From positions 1 to 25,784 of the forward strand of contig JAACJK010000086.1 in assembly GCA_013368325.1 (NCBI GenBank): 25,784 bases of DNA, in the 5' to 3' direction. Both the position numbers and the translations under genes were made by a program. This stretch comes from Ephemerocybe angulata. Lineage: Eukaryota > Basidiomycota > Agaricomycetes > Agaricales > Psathyrellaceae. This document shows positions 1 through 9,573 of this stretch, in pieces. The stretch's first letter is position 1; the number at the start of each line of letters is the position of its first letter. The notes beneath the pieces are model-generated. The model was not told the origin of the DNA. It saw only the letters and a program-made list of their open reading frames with translations, and made no database searches.

Positions 1-270
1 ATCCGATAGATCCGACCCCGGGGCCTCGAACCTTGAGACCACGCTCATAGGTCAGGTAGGCAGACGCGGACGTCGCAGTCGGCGTCCCTAGTGCAGTCGA
101 CTGGGGAGTTCAGGTGTGTTAAATATCTTTCGTTAGCCCAGTCATTCTCCTTCTCGTTCGTGCCTCCGACAGGTTTCATGCTTCTCGGGCCGCCGCCGAT
201 CAGTAAAATGTGGAATTTATTATGAGGGACGTGATTTCCTTCCTTTCAACGCTATTCATAAGACTTACCG
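1..270. other. Upstream region of the first gene
   Basis: I see no coding sequence here. It is the presumed promoter and 5' leader of the plus-strand gene starting at 271. AT-rich words occur near 120-130 and 208-222, but none is a convincing TATA box at a clear distance from the start codon. Confidence 0.3.
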
Positions 271-1019
271 ATGGCGGTAGCGGCGAAGAAGAAATCGAAG
301 GCGGGCACGTTGCAGGCTGAAATCAGTAATATAATCAACGCAGGTCTACGTACGTTCCCTCAGCCCTCCATGGCTCCTTGATGCATGCTGACCGACGTAC
401 CGTGTTCCAGAGGAGGCGACGGGATATCGACGGCAGCCGTAAAATACAAGAATTACGATGTCGACGTTCGCCTCCGCTACGGGTTCCAACTGGTAGGCTG
501 GCCTGTCGCTCGAGTGAAGTTCAAGAAGCCGTCTGCAATCGGGGCAATTAGCGATTTGACCATCATTCACGGGCACTCCTTGCGAAGGACTTACGATGGG
601 AGAAGATCTCTGCGGCAGACATGAAGGAACTTGCAAACACGGCGAAGCGACCGGAACGAGCCACTCGAAGCGATGCAGGTTCGAAGAAGGGGACCCAGTC
701 GAAGCGAAAGCGGTCAGTTGGAGGTGCTAACAAGGAGAACGAGTTGCCGGTGAAGAAGAGACTGAAGTACCTTGGAAAGCAGCTCCCCAAGAGTCGGGCT
801 ACGATCGAAGATTCCGATCACGACGACGACGACGAGAATGGCAGCGACGATGAGGAAGTTGGCGATTGTAGTACTACTAGTACTACTATCTGTGACACCC
901 TCCATCCCATTCATTGCCTGCCCAGGTCCCCCGGTCTCCGTCGGGAACGCCGTCGTCAGAGTGAGATGTTGTGGTGCGCAAGCTTTGTTGAATGCCTACA
1001 GCCAGGGCAGCGCGCTTAA
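271..1019 (+). CDS. Hypothetical 'LVGWP'-type protein, basic then acidic tail; one-base frameshift
   Basis: Function unknown. I read two exons: 271-349, starting MAVAAKKKSKAG, and 413-1019; the intron 350-412 has a GTACGT donor, a CTGAC branch-like word and an AG acceptor, and joins in frame. Exon 2 holds a compact core with KYKNYDVDV, YGFQLVGWPV, KFKKPSAIGAISDL and, in the next frame, LRWEKISAADMKELA. From memory, Agaricomycete genomes hold many hypothetical proteins with a Y-x-N-Y ... GV-x-LVGWP ... core followed by a short helical segment, and this one fits. The reading frame slips by one base at about 570-573 (consistent with one missing base). The tail has lysine/arginine-rich nuclear-localisation-like stretches (KKRLKYLGK, SKRKRSV) and then an Asp/Glu run encoded by a GAC repeat at about 820-835. 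Product would be about 229 aa. The 3' end after the acidic run (about 870 on) looks less protein-like and may include an unrecognised intron. Confidence 0.45.
820..889 (+). repeat. Trinucleotide-rich stretch (GAC run and TAGTACTAC run)
   Basis: Two short simple repeats lie within the acidic tail of the first gene: a GAC run near 820-835, coding Asp in the proposed frame, and an alternating ACT/AGT stretch near 869-889. In another frame the second run reads as a hydrophobic stretch beginning MRKLAIVVLLVLLSV, which mimics a signal peptide. Confidence 0.6.
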
Positions 1020-1344
1020 CGGTCACGAAGAATGGTGAGGGCGAAAGCCCAGCGTAGCAGTTGGAACTTGGCACGCCAGGATCGGGCGAGCAACATTGAG
1101 CAGTGGGGCTGGTGGTGGTGGTGAGCTACATGTCAAAGCACCTCGGCGACGATGAGCGAAGGGTTTGATCACCGTTGATGGCGATGACCAACCCTCGGTG
1201 ACGCGGTCGGAATGCGGTGACACGGTCGGAACATCGAGCTCACATAGCCGGTAACCCGGTGAGCTAGCTGGACGTACCTGAGGTGTAAAGTCCAGACGGT
1301 ATCGAGGAGGTATCGGGCATAGAGAAAAACACTGAAATTATGCC
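1020..1344. other. No recognised gene; short imperfect direct repeat
   Basis: Nothing recognisable is encoded. A diverged direct repeat of about 18 bp (CGGTGACGCGGTCGGAAT / CGGTGACACGGTCGGAAC) lies at about 1196-1233. The stretch may contain the missing 5' exon or promoter of the DUF1996 gene, but I found no start codon with a secretion signal. Confidence 0.3.
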
Positions 1345-3072
1345 TTGTTAGGCCCAGAGTATGATGGGCATCAGCGGCCTAATAAGGCGTCTGATGTGGG
1401 AGCCGGTCAAGTTTCTCCTCACTTGCACCAGATTGTCGAGGAGTGGGTAGCAGTCGTCCCCTCAACGTGCACAGAAGCTAACCGAATATCAAATCCCACC
1501 TCCAGAATGCGTACGACTGACTTTCCCCGCCCGCCGGCGCACCCGAACTAACATCTCGGTAGATTCAATCTCTCCATGGACCCAAGCATCGACCTTGCAG
1601 CAACCTCGACGTGTACAACATGCCGCGTTGTTGAAGACAAGTCGAACTACTGGACCGCCGTTCTATACTTCAAGCACCTGAATGGGTCGTATACCCGAGT
1701 ACGTCCTCTTGGCGATATCTGGTTCCGGATTATACTTATTCTTATGTAGGTAAATCAAATGGCGAATCACAACACCGGCCCTGGTCTCCAATCCGGCGGC
1801 ATGACAATCTACTACTTCCAGCCTCAGGCGCCGACGAAGAACCTCAATATCGTGCCTTTCCAGAAGGTGCACTTAGATTACTATCGTTTTCAGAGTCCCG
1901 TGCTGACGACTACCTTCCATTCTTCAGGGCTTCCGTATGATCCTCGGTGACCCCATGCGCCGCACAGATAACATTCCCGCAGGGAAGACTGCGTCCAAGG
2001 CCGTCACCTTCAGCTGCTTCCAGGGTGACGACCCCGATCCATTTGGCAGCCCCGGAAACGCCCCTCAAGATACCGTCGGGTTCCCGCCGAACCAGTGCAC
2101 TGGAGGTATCCGGTCGAATTTCTTCTTCCCTCGGTACGTACCGTCGACCCCTGACTTTGCGACTGAATCTCTGATACGATGGCCAGGTGCTGGACGGCAT
2201 CAACCTCGACCCACCTGACCATTCGGTATGTACGGCTTGCTTAGGTTCGGCCAAGGTATACTAACTCGAGGTCTAGAGCCACGTCGCGCACCTGAAGGTA
2301 CTCCCGGGTCAGACGGGCTCCAGTTCTTCGGCACAGACTGCCCGCCTCGCACCCTGTGCGCCTCCCCATCCTCTTCATGGAGATCGTCTGGGACACTCGC
2401 CCATTCACACGCCCGAGCTCTGGTCCGAGGACGGCACCCAGCCATTTGTCTTCAGTATGGGCGATCCGTGAGCACCTTTCGTCCACCCTCGTCTCATAAT
2501 CTCGAACTTACGGTTTTACGATGCAGCACTGGGTACGGACAACGCGCCGACTACGTCTTCGGATGGGAAGGCGACTCGCTCAAGCGTGCGATGGACACGT
2601 GCCTCACTGGAAGCGGCATCCCCGCAGACTGCCCTGTCCTGACCTGGCAGAGCACCGAGGAGATGAACAGGTGCAGACAAGCCATCAAAGTCGAGGAGGT
2701 CACCGAGAGCCAATGTGCGTATAACACCATCTATTCCCCCCATCCGCCGTCGCTCACCATTCGGAACTCATGCTAATACTACGTTACGGTACACCTTCAA
2801 CTTTAGACCTCGATAGGCTTACTGGATGCAACCCCATTCAGGCTGGACCCGAACCAGCGACGCCGGTCCAGAACTGTGACGCCGTGGCGACGACGATTAC
2901 TGACGCGCCTCTTCCTATTGCGGACCCCGAGCTGATTGTTCCGCCATGGAGTGTGTGCTATGATGGACCAGGTACACATACCTTGGCGCCGAACTGCAAT
3001 GCTACGTCGACAGCGACTGAGACCGCTACGAGTACTGTGGGCCCAGCGATTATGACTGCGGCTCCGGCGTAG
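1345..3072 (+). pseudogene. DUF1996 family protein, multi-exon, with four one-base losses; 5' end unresolved
   Basis: Recognised from ordered DUF1996 hallmarks: QVSPHLHQIV, STCTTCRVVEDKSNYW, TAVLYFKHLNGSY, NQMANHNTGPGLQSGGM, IYYFQP, PFQKGFRMILGDP, CTGGIRSNFFFPRCW, FMEIVWDTRPF, PELWSEDGTQPFVFSMGDP, TGYGQRADYVFGWEGDSL and DCPVLTWQSTEEMNRC. Family members are usually secreted fungal proteins of unknown function. Introns I can place are 1456-1562 (approximate), 1699-1749, 1867-1927, 2134-2186, 2226-2276, 2468-2526 and 2715-2806, most with GTRNGT-like donors. The C-terminal exon ends at a TAG at 3070-3072 after a Thr/Ala-rich tail. The conserved reading moves between frames near 2193, 2291, 2344 and 2409, each explained by one missing base. 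No signal peptide is found in front of QVSPH. Either a decaying gene, or an intact gene carrying assembly errors in a 220-bp stretch. Family assignment is secure, integrity is not. Confidence 0.8.
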
Positions 3073-3526
3073 TGTGAGTCTGGGTCGTCCCGCTATCTAT
3101 GGTATTTACCTGGTATTTAGTGTTTACGGATGTGGTGTTTGTTTGGATTGAATGTATGGAATCACGTATCCGTCGTACTCTATCGGTACATGGTCTCTGT
3201 CGCGACTGGAAGTGACGGTCGTTCTAACACATCGTTGTATGCGATGCTGTACGAATCCCGAGTGAGGAGGAATTCTCGGGGCAGAGATTTAACACGATTC
3301 GGCGTTGCCCACTATCTCTCGGTGATGATTTAGGAAGGCACAACAAAAATGGTTTTATGACAGAGAAAATTGTCGGTACAATATTCCGTTATCTCAAGCG
3401 ACAGCATGTTCGCTCGTGGCACGAATATATAATCCAACCGGAAGGAGAGACCCATCTCTCAACTTTTTGACTTCTGTCGCTCCCAGATCCAGATCCCAGT
3501 TTCCCACCCCCACACTCGTTGAAATG
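3073..3526. other. Intergenic region, no gene seen
   Basis: This is the 3' flank of the DUF1996 gene. Short open frames are present, but none has a family motif or a consistent splice pattern. I see no RNA gene or repeat. Confidence 0.35.
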
Positions 3527-4050
3527 CTATTCACAGCGCATCCACTCCTTTATGTCCTGTCCTTGGTCTTTTTGATGACCATGGTCGCCAACGAAAGCAT
3601 GGCATCCCCACCTCGTTGAGACGCCGGTCCTCGGGTTCAACCCTCCGTCAGCTTCCAGACAGCTCCCAGGTGCGTCGAAAGCCTGCTTCCACCAACAATC
3701 AGGCACCTTGCCGGGGACTCGGAAGCGCCAGGAGTACTGCAGGTCTCCTTGGTAGAATGGGTTAATTGGTGGATAAGGCTTTTTCGACGTGATCCAGTCG
3801 ATCCATATTCCACTGTCGCTCATTTCCAGGCTGTCCACTCGCGAAAGGCGGTCTGGATCCATGAACGACGGGTCTAAGGCAATGGCGGTCGGTAGAATAT
3901 TTGACCAATACGAGGAAGTCGCTTCGATTCGGGGGCGACCGTGGATTTTGAGTAAGATCCAAGGCCTGAAGATGACCTTCTGGATCGCTTTCGGCATGAC
4001 CAATTTCGCTCTTGCCTCATGCAGTACCGTCTCCTGGGCTTGACAGAGGG
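3527..4050 (-). CDS. Hypothetical protein fragment, 3' part of a possible minus-strand gene
   Basis: A minus-strand frame from about 4050 to 3527 has protein-like composition (aromatic, proline and charged residues evenly spread): ARAKLVMPKAIQKVIFRPW, RIEATSSYWSNILPTAIAL, WIDWITSKKPYPPINPF and SWRFRVPGKVPDCWWKQAF. Upstream in the same direction the frame is closed near 4064, and a possible intron acceptor TTTTTCCAG lies at about 4077-4085, so more exons may lie between 4085 and 4333. I do not recognise a family. The last residues before the stop are low in confidence. A chance open frame cannot be excluded. Confidence 0.3.
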
Positions 4051-4405
4051 CGTCCAGACCGTGTCAGCTCGTCGTCTGGAAAAAGTATATTCAAGAGTAT
4101 ATAGCGTGTCGTGCATCTACCTATCCATGGGAGTGTCTTCCCAGATGCAACGTGGCTGGTTCGAAACTAGGGAAAACATTCGTTCCACTTGAGGTTCGTC
4201 GTTGCGTTCGTACGGTGTACGAAGAATGATCACCCGCGCGGCAATTCTTAGAGGCTGTGAGCTGCCTCTGTTTGTTCACGCTTATCTTAGATATAGCTTC
4301 GTTTTCTAGCGCCTTAAATAACACTCTCATCACCTTACCTTGCTAGGATACCCTCGTTGCACAACACGCTTCGTTACCTCTTCACAACACCAATTAAACC
4401 CTGCG

Positions 4406-5308
4406 ATGCCTCACCCTCCCGGCGGCAAAGAAGATTGGGATGCAGGCGGTTCTGCCTCAGTTTGGTCATGGGAGGATAAAGAGCCGACGTCGTTGAGCTC
4501 GGAGAGGGGGTGGGCCGATGCGTGGAGGTGGGACAACACCGAGACGCAGCCGTCGTTGAGCTCGGAGAGGGGGTGGGCCGATGCGTGGAGGTGGGACAAC
4601 ACCGAGATGCAGCCGTCTTCGAACAGGGAAAACACCCTTGACTGTGCAACTGGAGTAGAAAACATTCGGTGCAGTGATCAGAGGATTTCGCCAACCAACC
4701 TCTCCTCTTCGAACACGAAATCGACACTCTCTTCCTCCGCTAAAGACAGGCCCAAGCTCCATACTGAAGCCGGCATTTCTTTCTGGCTACCTCCTGCAAT
4801 ATCTGGAAAGCCTCTTAAACCCGGTGAAAAGGCACCAAAGTTTCCATGGGAGTGGTTTGAGGAAGTGTACATTGAGGATGTGCCAACCCACAAGCCTTTA
4901 GAGCTACCACGAGATCATGCCGAGGACAAAACCATCATGCTCCTAGTAGGGAAAAATGGAAAACACAGGACTGAGGACTACGACGACAACGAGGACGTCG
5001 GCAGCATGATCAAGGACTACCCTTTCATGTACGATCGTCGGAAGGGACGTCGACTCAAGTTTAAGAAGCCGCTATCACTGGAGGGTATCCATTACGACGA
5101 GGACATCTATGGGCTCCCCGTACCAAACCTCACATACTGGGTGGTTGACAACTTCAAAGCCAAACCTCTTGCTCGATCTGAGTGGGCTTACTTCTCTAAG
5201 CACCCTCTTCTGGCGGATCCAAACGATGGCGCTGCTCTCCCGGTGGCATCTTGCAGGCCAGTTGGTCCCGGTACGACGTCGTCTACGGTAATTCTTCATG
5301 TCATCTGA
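4406..5308 (+). CDS. Hypothetical protein with two 21-residue WADAWRWD repeats
   Basis: About 300 aa, starting at the first in-frame ATG at 4406 (MPHPPGGKEDWDAGG). The N-terminal third is low in complexity, with two adjacent copies of a 21-residue unit, LSSERGWADAWRWDNTE plus QPS, at about residues 29-70. The middle is Ser/Thr/Pro-rich. From about residue 130 it becomes a more ordered domain with FPWEWFEEVYIEDVP, YPFMYDRRKGRRLKFKKP, YGLPVPNLTYWVVDNF and SEWAYFSKHPLL. I do not recognise the family; no signal peptide or membrane segment is seen. The final residues before the stop at 5306-5308 follow a possible GTAATT donor at about 5288, so the true 3' end may splice to an acceptor such as TTTCAAG at about 5347. 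No frameshift is visible in the domain. Confidence 0.55.
   Translation: MPHPPGGKEDWDAGGSASVWSWEDKEPTSLSSERGWADAWRWDNTETQPSLSSERGWADAWRWDNTEMQPSSNRENTLDCATGVENIRCSDQRISPTNLSSSNTKSTLSSSAKDRPKLHTEAGISFWLPPAISGKPLKPGEKAPKFPWEWFEEVYIEDVPTHKPLELPRDHAEDKTIMLLVGKNGKHRTEDYDDNEDVGSMIKDYPFMYDRRKGRRLKFKKPLSLEGIHYDEDIYGLPVPNLTYWVVDNFKAKPLARSEWAYFSKHPLLADPNDGAALPVASCRPVGPGTTSSTVILHVI
4490..4615 (+). repeat. Two-copy 63-bp tandem repeat, in frame
   Basis: Copies 4490-4552 and 4553-4615 differ by very few bases (the visible change is GAGACG to GAGATG, giving Thr to Met). The period of 63 bp is exactly 21 codons, so the reading frame is kept. The near identity points to a recent duplication. Confidence 0.9.
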
Positions 5309-5470
5309 CAGGTTATGAACTATACTGACTCGTACTTTTATTTCAAGTCCACCTTTCTCGTATCTGGTAGTGAGCACGTTGAAGACGTCGCGTGTAATTC
5401 CGATAAACATCGAGCATACGGACCCTCATCACGAAGCAGACTCCGAGACCAGCTGGACTCGTGGAACGGC

Positions 5471-5701
5471 TCAACGGATGCCGTTCGGGTTCCGTTGCGC
5501 ATTCATCCAACCATTCGACAGCTTTTCCTTCCACATTTTCCTTCCCTTCCGACTCCTGTCAGCGCCCAACCACGCGTGCACATAATTCTCCATCGTCTTC
5601 CCTCGCCATCCGCGCATCTCACTCACATACTCCCCGTAGCTCGCCGTACCGCTCAGTCCGTGACAGCAGGCAAAATTCCGGATGATCGAGCGAGCGTCCA
5701 A
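5471..5701 (-). CDS. Possible small hypothetical protein, 76 aa
   Basis: A minus-strand frame with an ATG at 5701 and a stop at 5471. It has a plausible composition: MDARSIIRNFACC, YGEYVSEMRGWRGKTMENYV, WLGADRSRKGRKMWKEKL and GWMNAQRNP. The Trp/Arg/Lys spacing looks helical and basic. I do not recognise a family. No supporting neighbours or splice sites; it may be one exon of a longer or decayed gene. Confidence 0.25.
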   Translation of the reverse strand: MDARSIIRNFACCHGLSGTASYGEYVSEMRGWRGKTMENYVHAWLGADRSRKGRKMWKEKLSNGWMNAQRNPNGIR

Positions 5702-6314
5702 CGGTTGTGATGTACGGCCCTCATCCCGACTTAACCAGCAATACCGACCCCACTTCTGCTATTGTGACGTTATAGCGGGGTATAACGATCTCCTGCTTAC
5801 CAGATCGTCGGTCGTATATTCAGAGAAGTCAATTGACAACCACATTACCATCAAGTTCTCCACTCGTCGTGCGGCCGTCGCATTTGTATCTTGTGTTACT
5901 CAGAGCCCACCTTTCCTGGGAGCCACTGCCCGTATTATGCCTGAGTAGTCGCCTAAATGTATACTGGACCGTCAATCCTTCCCCCTCCCCCTTACTTTTC
6001 TAGTATTATCTCGTTCGGGCCTTCCCATGCATTTCTCTTTGACACCGACTGCCAATTAAATTCTAACACATTTCTGCATACCAGCTAGGTAGATCGTGAG
6101 CCTGCGGAATAGGAGAAATTGATCTCCGAACCGTCTAGATCCGAAGATCCAAGGGGACGACACTTGAGTGACATCATGTCGAAGGTAAGCTCAATTTCTC
6201 CTGAGCAGAACGGGGCACAAGGCCTCAGACGAAACGATCCTGGAAACACACTTCGAGAGTGAGATCTTCCGATGTCAGGGAAACGGACCCAGATGATCCT
6301 GAGACAAAGAACTC

Positions 6315-6915
6315 GTGAACGAGGAGCAGCGGGTGAACGAAGAGTGCGGGACACTCGAGAAAGAGAGACCATCGAAACGAATATCCAAACACTTGTTGGA
6401 TCCTAGTTTCGTGGGTTGGGGGGCGGCTTCGGCGGCGCGCAGGCGCGAGGGGCTGGCGGTGAGTCGGGATCCCGAGCTCGGGACGGGGTCCCACGGTCAC
6501 GCACAGGCGCTAAAAGCCCTCTGGCGCCTAAGTCGATCTGAGGCCTCTGCTGGCTGAGATCGAGCGCGAGAGACTGCGCAAGGTGACCTTGGCGTCGAAG
6601 CATTTCGAGGCCACTCACAAACCGAAGACCAGAGCGTCTGAGAGAGGTACACGGATGAGAAGACCGAGTCGAAACTCCGGAGACACCAGCTGCGCTGGAT
6701 CCGTGAATCACCAGACACTAGGCGTGGGCGGGCGGGAGACGAAAATCCGAAGATCGCAGCGATCTGTACAAATGTATGCGCTTGCTGGACAAGCGGACGA
6801 TGAGGAAGAAAGCAAGGACCAACGGTCCCGCGAACGAATCGAACGCGCGGCCAGGCAAAACGTGACGCGCGTGACCGTGTCAATCACGCGACCTCTCTGC
6901 CCTAGCTTGTCCTAG
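6315..6915 (+). pseudogene. Charged helical coding remnant
   Basis: Two successive plus-strand frames (6315-6557 and about 6540-6915) are strongly Glu/Arg/Lys-rich: EEQRVNEECGTLEKERPSKR, then LLAEIERERLRKVTLASKHF and ADDEEESKDQRSRERIERAA. This suggests remnants of a coiled-coil or charged protein broken between frames near 6510-6560. No family is recognised, and GC-rich chance frames remain possible. Confidence 0.2.
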
Positions 6916-7062
6916 TACGGCGAACAGTCGTAGATGCTTCGCTACACTCCTTAGCCTGCCAGCTATCTTACGAACTACATGTATCTATCGAACCCCTTTA
7001 TCAAATCCCTCCTCCTCAGTTGAGTGACGAGTCTGCCTGTACCTTAGGTTTGACTCGTAAAT

Positions 7063-7078
7063 GGCATGCTAGCATGCC
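7063..7078. repeat. 16-bp perfect palindrome
   Basis: GGCATGCTAGCATGCC is a perfect inverted repeat without a spacer, about 335 bp left of the foldback element. It could be a protein-binding site, but a single site is weak evidence. Confidence 0.5.
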
Positions 7079-7405
7079 CATAATGCAAGTGGTGATGGTG
7101 GTCGGTGGCGGCGGCGGTGGGCGCTAATGAATCGGATGCGGGATGTCCAATGTGAGCGGTGGACTGCGGGTGAGTAAAATCGACCCCAATACGCACGATA
7201 TCGTACTCACAATATCAGAGGCCAGCCATGCATAGCCGCAGCTCACTCACGTCCTCCGCCAGCATCCAGACCATCGCAAGGCGGGTGGCCGATGTTGGAT
7301 GGCGGTTGGCGAGCACTGAGCACACTGCAATCACGCGGGCGAAGCCGATTCGGCTCAGGACTGCATACGATGTAAGGTAGAGGTGATAGATTGTTCAATA
7401 AGTGA

Positions 7406-7412
7406 CAGTCTG
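7406..7412. repeat. Left copy of a putative 7-bp target-site duplication
   Basis: CAGTCTG immediately precedes the left terminal inverted arm (CACCTCAGTCACCCGG...). The same heptamer immediately follows the right arm at 10058-10064. If the arm is taken one base longer (GCACCTCAG), the shared flank shrinks to 5 bp, AGTCT. Confidence 0.65.
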
Positions 7413-8150
7413 CACCTCAGTCACCCGGACCGGGGACCTCCTTAGGTACCCAAAACCAGACAGTCCACCCACCTAAGAAGGGGGTCCCTGGTGGTTCTGT
7501 CCAAGGCTGGATTTTTTCCACTGGGCTGGTTTTGGTCCATTGGTGTGTCCGTTTGTCCAGGTGTCTGGGGTCTTTGTTAATGGATTTTTTTCCAGGGTTG
7601 GAATTTTGTCCAATCAGCTGGACTTTTTCCATTTGATCTAGTATGGACTTGACCAGCATTGGACTTTTCCAATCATGATTGTGGACCAGTCCACCAACCT
7701 GTTTTGCATAGATTGGACAAGTCCATTATAGTCTGGACTAGTCCACTGCTGTCATTTGATGAATTGGACTAGTCCATTATTGTCTGGACTAGTCCACTGC
7801 TGTTATTTGATAAATTGGTCTAGTCCACTGCTGATGGCATCAGCTTAATGACATTGATGGTACCTGTACCTATGATGTCATGATCTACATTGATGGACCC
7901 TGTGCCTGTGTCATTATGACGTCATTGATGGTACCTGTGCCTGATTTGCATGACATCATTGATGGTACCTGTACCTGTGATGTCATGATCTACATGATGT
8001 CACTTTGATTAATGACTGTCATGATGTCATGCAAATCATGACGTCATGCTCATTTAGATAAGAGGTGTGCTGAACAGATTCCCTCATATCTCACTCAGTT
8101 CCTGTCTGATAAGAATGGTTTTGATGTCATTGGAAAGTGTGAAGTAAGGA
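7413..8150 (+). repeat. Left terminal inverted arm
   Basis: Pairs with 9335-10057. Outer section 7413-7660 has repeated TGGAC/GTCCA words; 7680-7830 is a tandem-like array of TGGACTAGTCCA spaced by CTGCTGTCATTTGATGAAT-like spacers; 7835-8050 is an array of GATGGTACCTGT and TGATGTCA-like words; 8050-8150 is the inner, more diverged section (TATCTCACTCAGTTCCTG). This arm is about 15-20 bp longer than the right arm because it keeps one extra TGGACTAGTCCA unit. Confidence 0.85.
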
Positions 8151-9573
8151 GAGTACAGTGGGGTATGTTGTGCGCTCTTCATGTGGGGCTATAGCTTGTG
8201 AAATCATGAAAATGCCATTTAAGATGTATATTAGGGTGAGCTTGGGTCAAGATAGCTGAATATCTCACCCATTTCCTAATCAATTTAAATAAAATGTGTA
8301 TCAATAGAAAGCTCCGGCAACCTAGAGTAAATCTATGACTACGTCACCCCTTAAAACCCTTTGTACAAACCTGAATGTGGCATGCAACCTGAGACTCAAT
8401 GTCTAGTAAGATTACACTTCTCCAGACACTATTTCATGAATATAAAGCCTTACAAGTATACACCAGACCACTAGTAATGTCCAATGAGGTAACCTATAGT
8501 GTCACAGCTCTGCAGTGCATCTATCTTTGGAGAAACATGACTTTATGCAAACCAGCTTTAAAATGGCACAATTGTCTCAATTGCTATTTATGGTAAGCAG
8601 GTAGAGGTACAAGGACACTGTGAAAGTATACCCTCAAATAGTAGGTTTCTATTCCAAAAGACTGCAAGCAAATCCAAGCAGTAGAAGATGATCTACAGGA
8701 AGAACTAGCTCTAAGTGCATCCTTGAATCTTTAGTTGCACACTTGTACATCTTCAGACCATAGTTAAGGCTAAGACTAGACATATCTCCATGCTCACTGG
8801 ATGGTTTTGGCTACTTTTTTTTGCATTCTCAACTAGGTGTTTGTCCCTTCCCTATCCAAGTATGTATATTGCTAGAACTATCAGAAAAGGGTCCAAAAAT
8901 AGTGATTTGTAGCACAGGAACCAAGCTTGGGCAATTACACCATTACATCACCAATCATCTATGGATAGCAAAACTTGGTGCTGGATTGGCTACATGATAT
9001 GTCTAAAGGCATACTGGGTATGGATGTTTACCATCTACCCTTGCTTTAGGTCTTCAGTGACACTAACCCTAATGCTTCTCACAATTGGCACCTTTGGAGT
9101 ATTGAATGGTAAGATAATGTGGAGTGGGGATGCCACATATACCACTGTATACCCCTTAAGCTAAGGTTTAAAATGATACTAGATTCATCCTTATCAGAGG
9201 AGAACTGAGTGAAATATGAATGAATCAGTCCCACATTCTCCTTATCTAAATGAGCTTCCTGTTGGTGTAATGACATTTCCATCATTTTCAAGGTATATAT
9301 ATTATGAGAATAGGATGCACTACATAGGCCACTCTACTCTTCTCATTTTACACTTTCCAATGATACTAAAACCATCCCTATCAGACAGGAACTGAGTGAG
9401 ATATGAGGGAATCTGTTCAGCACACCTCTTATCTAAATGAGCATGACGTCATGATTTGCATGACATCATGACAGTCATTAATCAAAGTGACATCATGTAG
9501 ATCATGACATCACAGGTACAGGTACCATCAATGCTGTCATGCAAATCAGGCACAGGTACCATCAATGACGTCA
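7917..9573. promoter_or_regulatory. Four perfect TGACGTCA palindromes, two per arm
   Basis: TGACGTCA occurs at 7917-7924, 8039-8046, 9444-9451 and 9566-9573, symmetrically placed in the two arms. It is the canonical CRE/ATF-type bZIP site. Many related TGATGTCA/TGACATCA variants surround the four. Their role here (transposase binding, host bZIP binding, or neither) is inference. Confidence 0.6.
9163..9444 (+). repeat. Diverged direct repeat of about 90 bp at the inner edge of the right arm
   Basis: 9163-9252 and 9357-9444 share an ordered set of words: AATGATACTA, CATCC.TATCAGA, GAACTGAGTGA.ATATGA, and CTTATCTAAATGAGC. A third, inverted relative lies near 8262-8320 (ATATCTCACCCATTTCCTAA). 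This suggests the inner arm sequence was duplicated and has since diverged. Confidence 0.6.

Larger units (their letters stand above)
5309..7405. other. Gene-poor region between the repeat protein and the foldback element
   Basis: About 2.1 kb without a convincing gene. It holds weak protein-like frames (listed separately at 5471-5701 and 6315-6915), short purine/GT-rich simple sequence near 7088-7125, and a 16-bp perfect palindrome at 7063-7078. No RNA gene was found. Confidence 0.35.

Noticed and set aside
4120..4170. GGTTCGAAACT word resembling a tRNA B box
   Set aside because: No A box at the right distance and no cloverleaf stems could be formed around it.
7417..7659. 80-aa open frame in each arm of the foldback element (also 9811-10053, plus strand)
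   Set aside because: The frame is built from repeated GGAC/GTCC words, has low complexity, no motif and no start context. It is conserved only because the arms are near identical.
8151..9334. Short frames in the element loop as a possible transposase
   Set aside because: The longest are under 75 codons, on both strands, with no DDE, RNase-H or zinc-finger motif.
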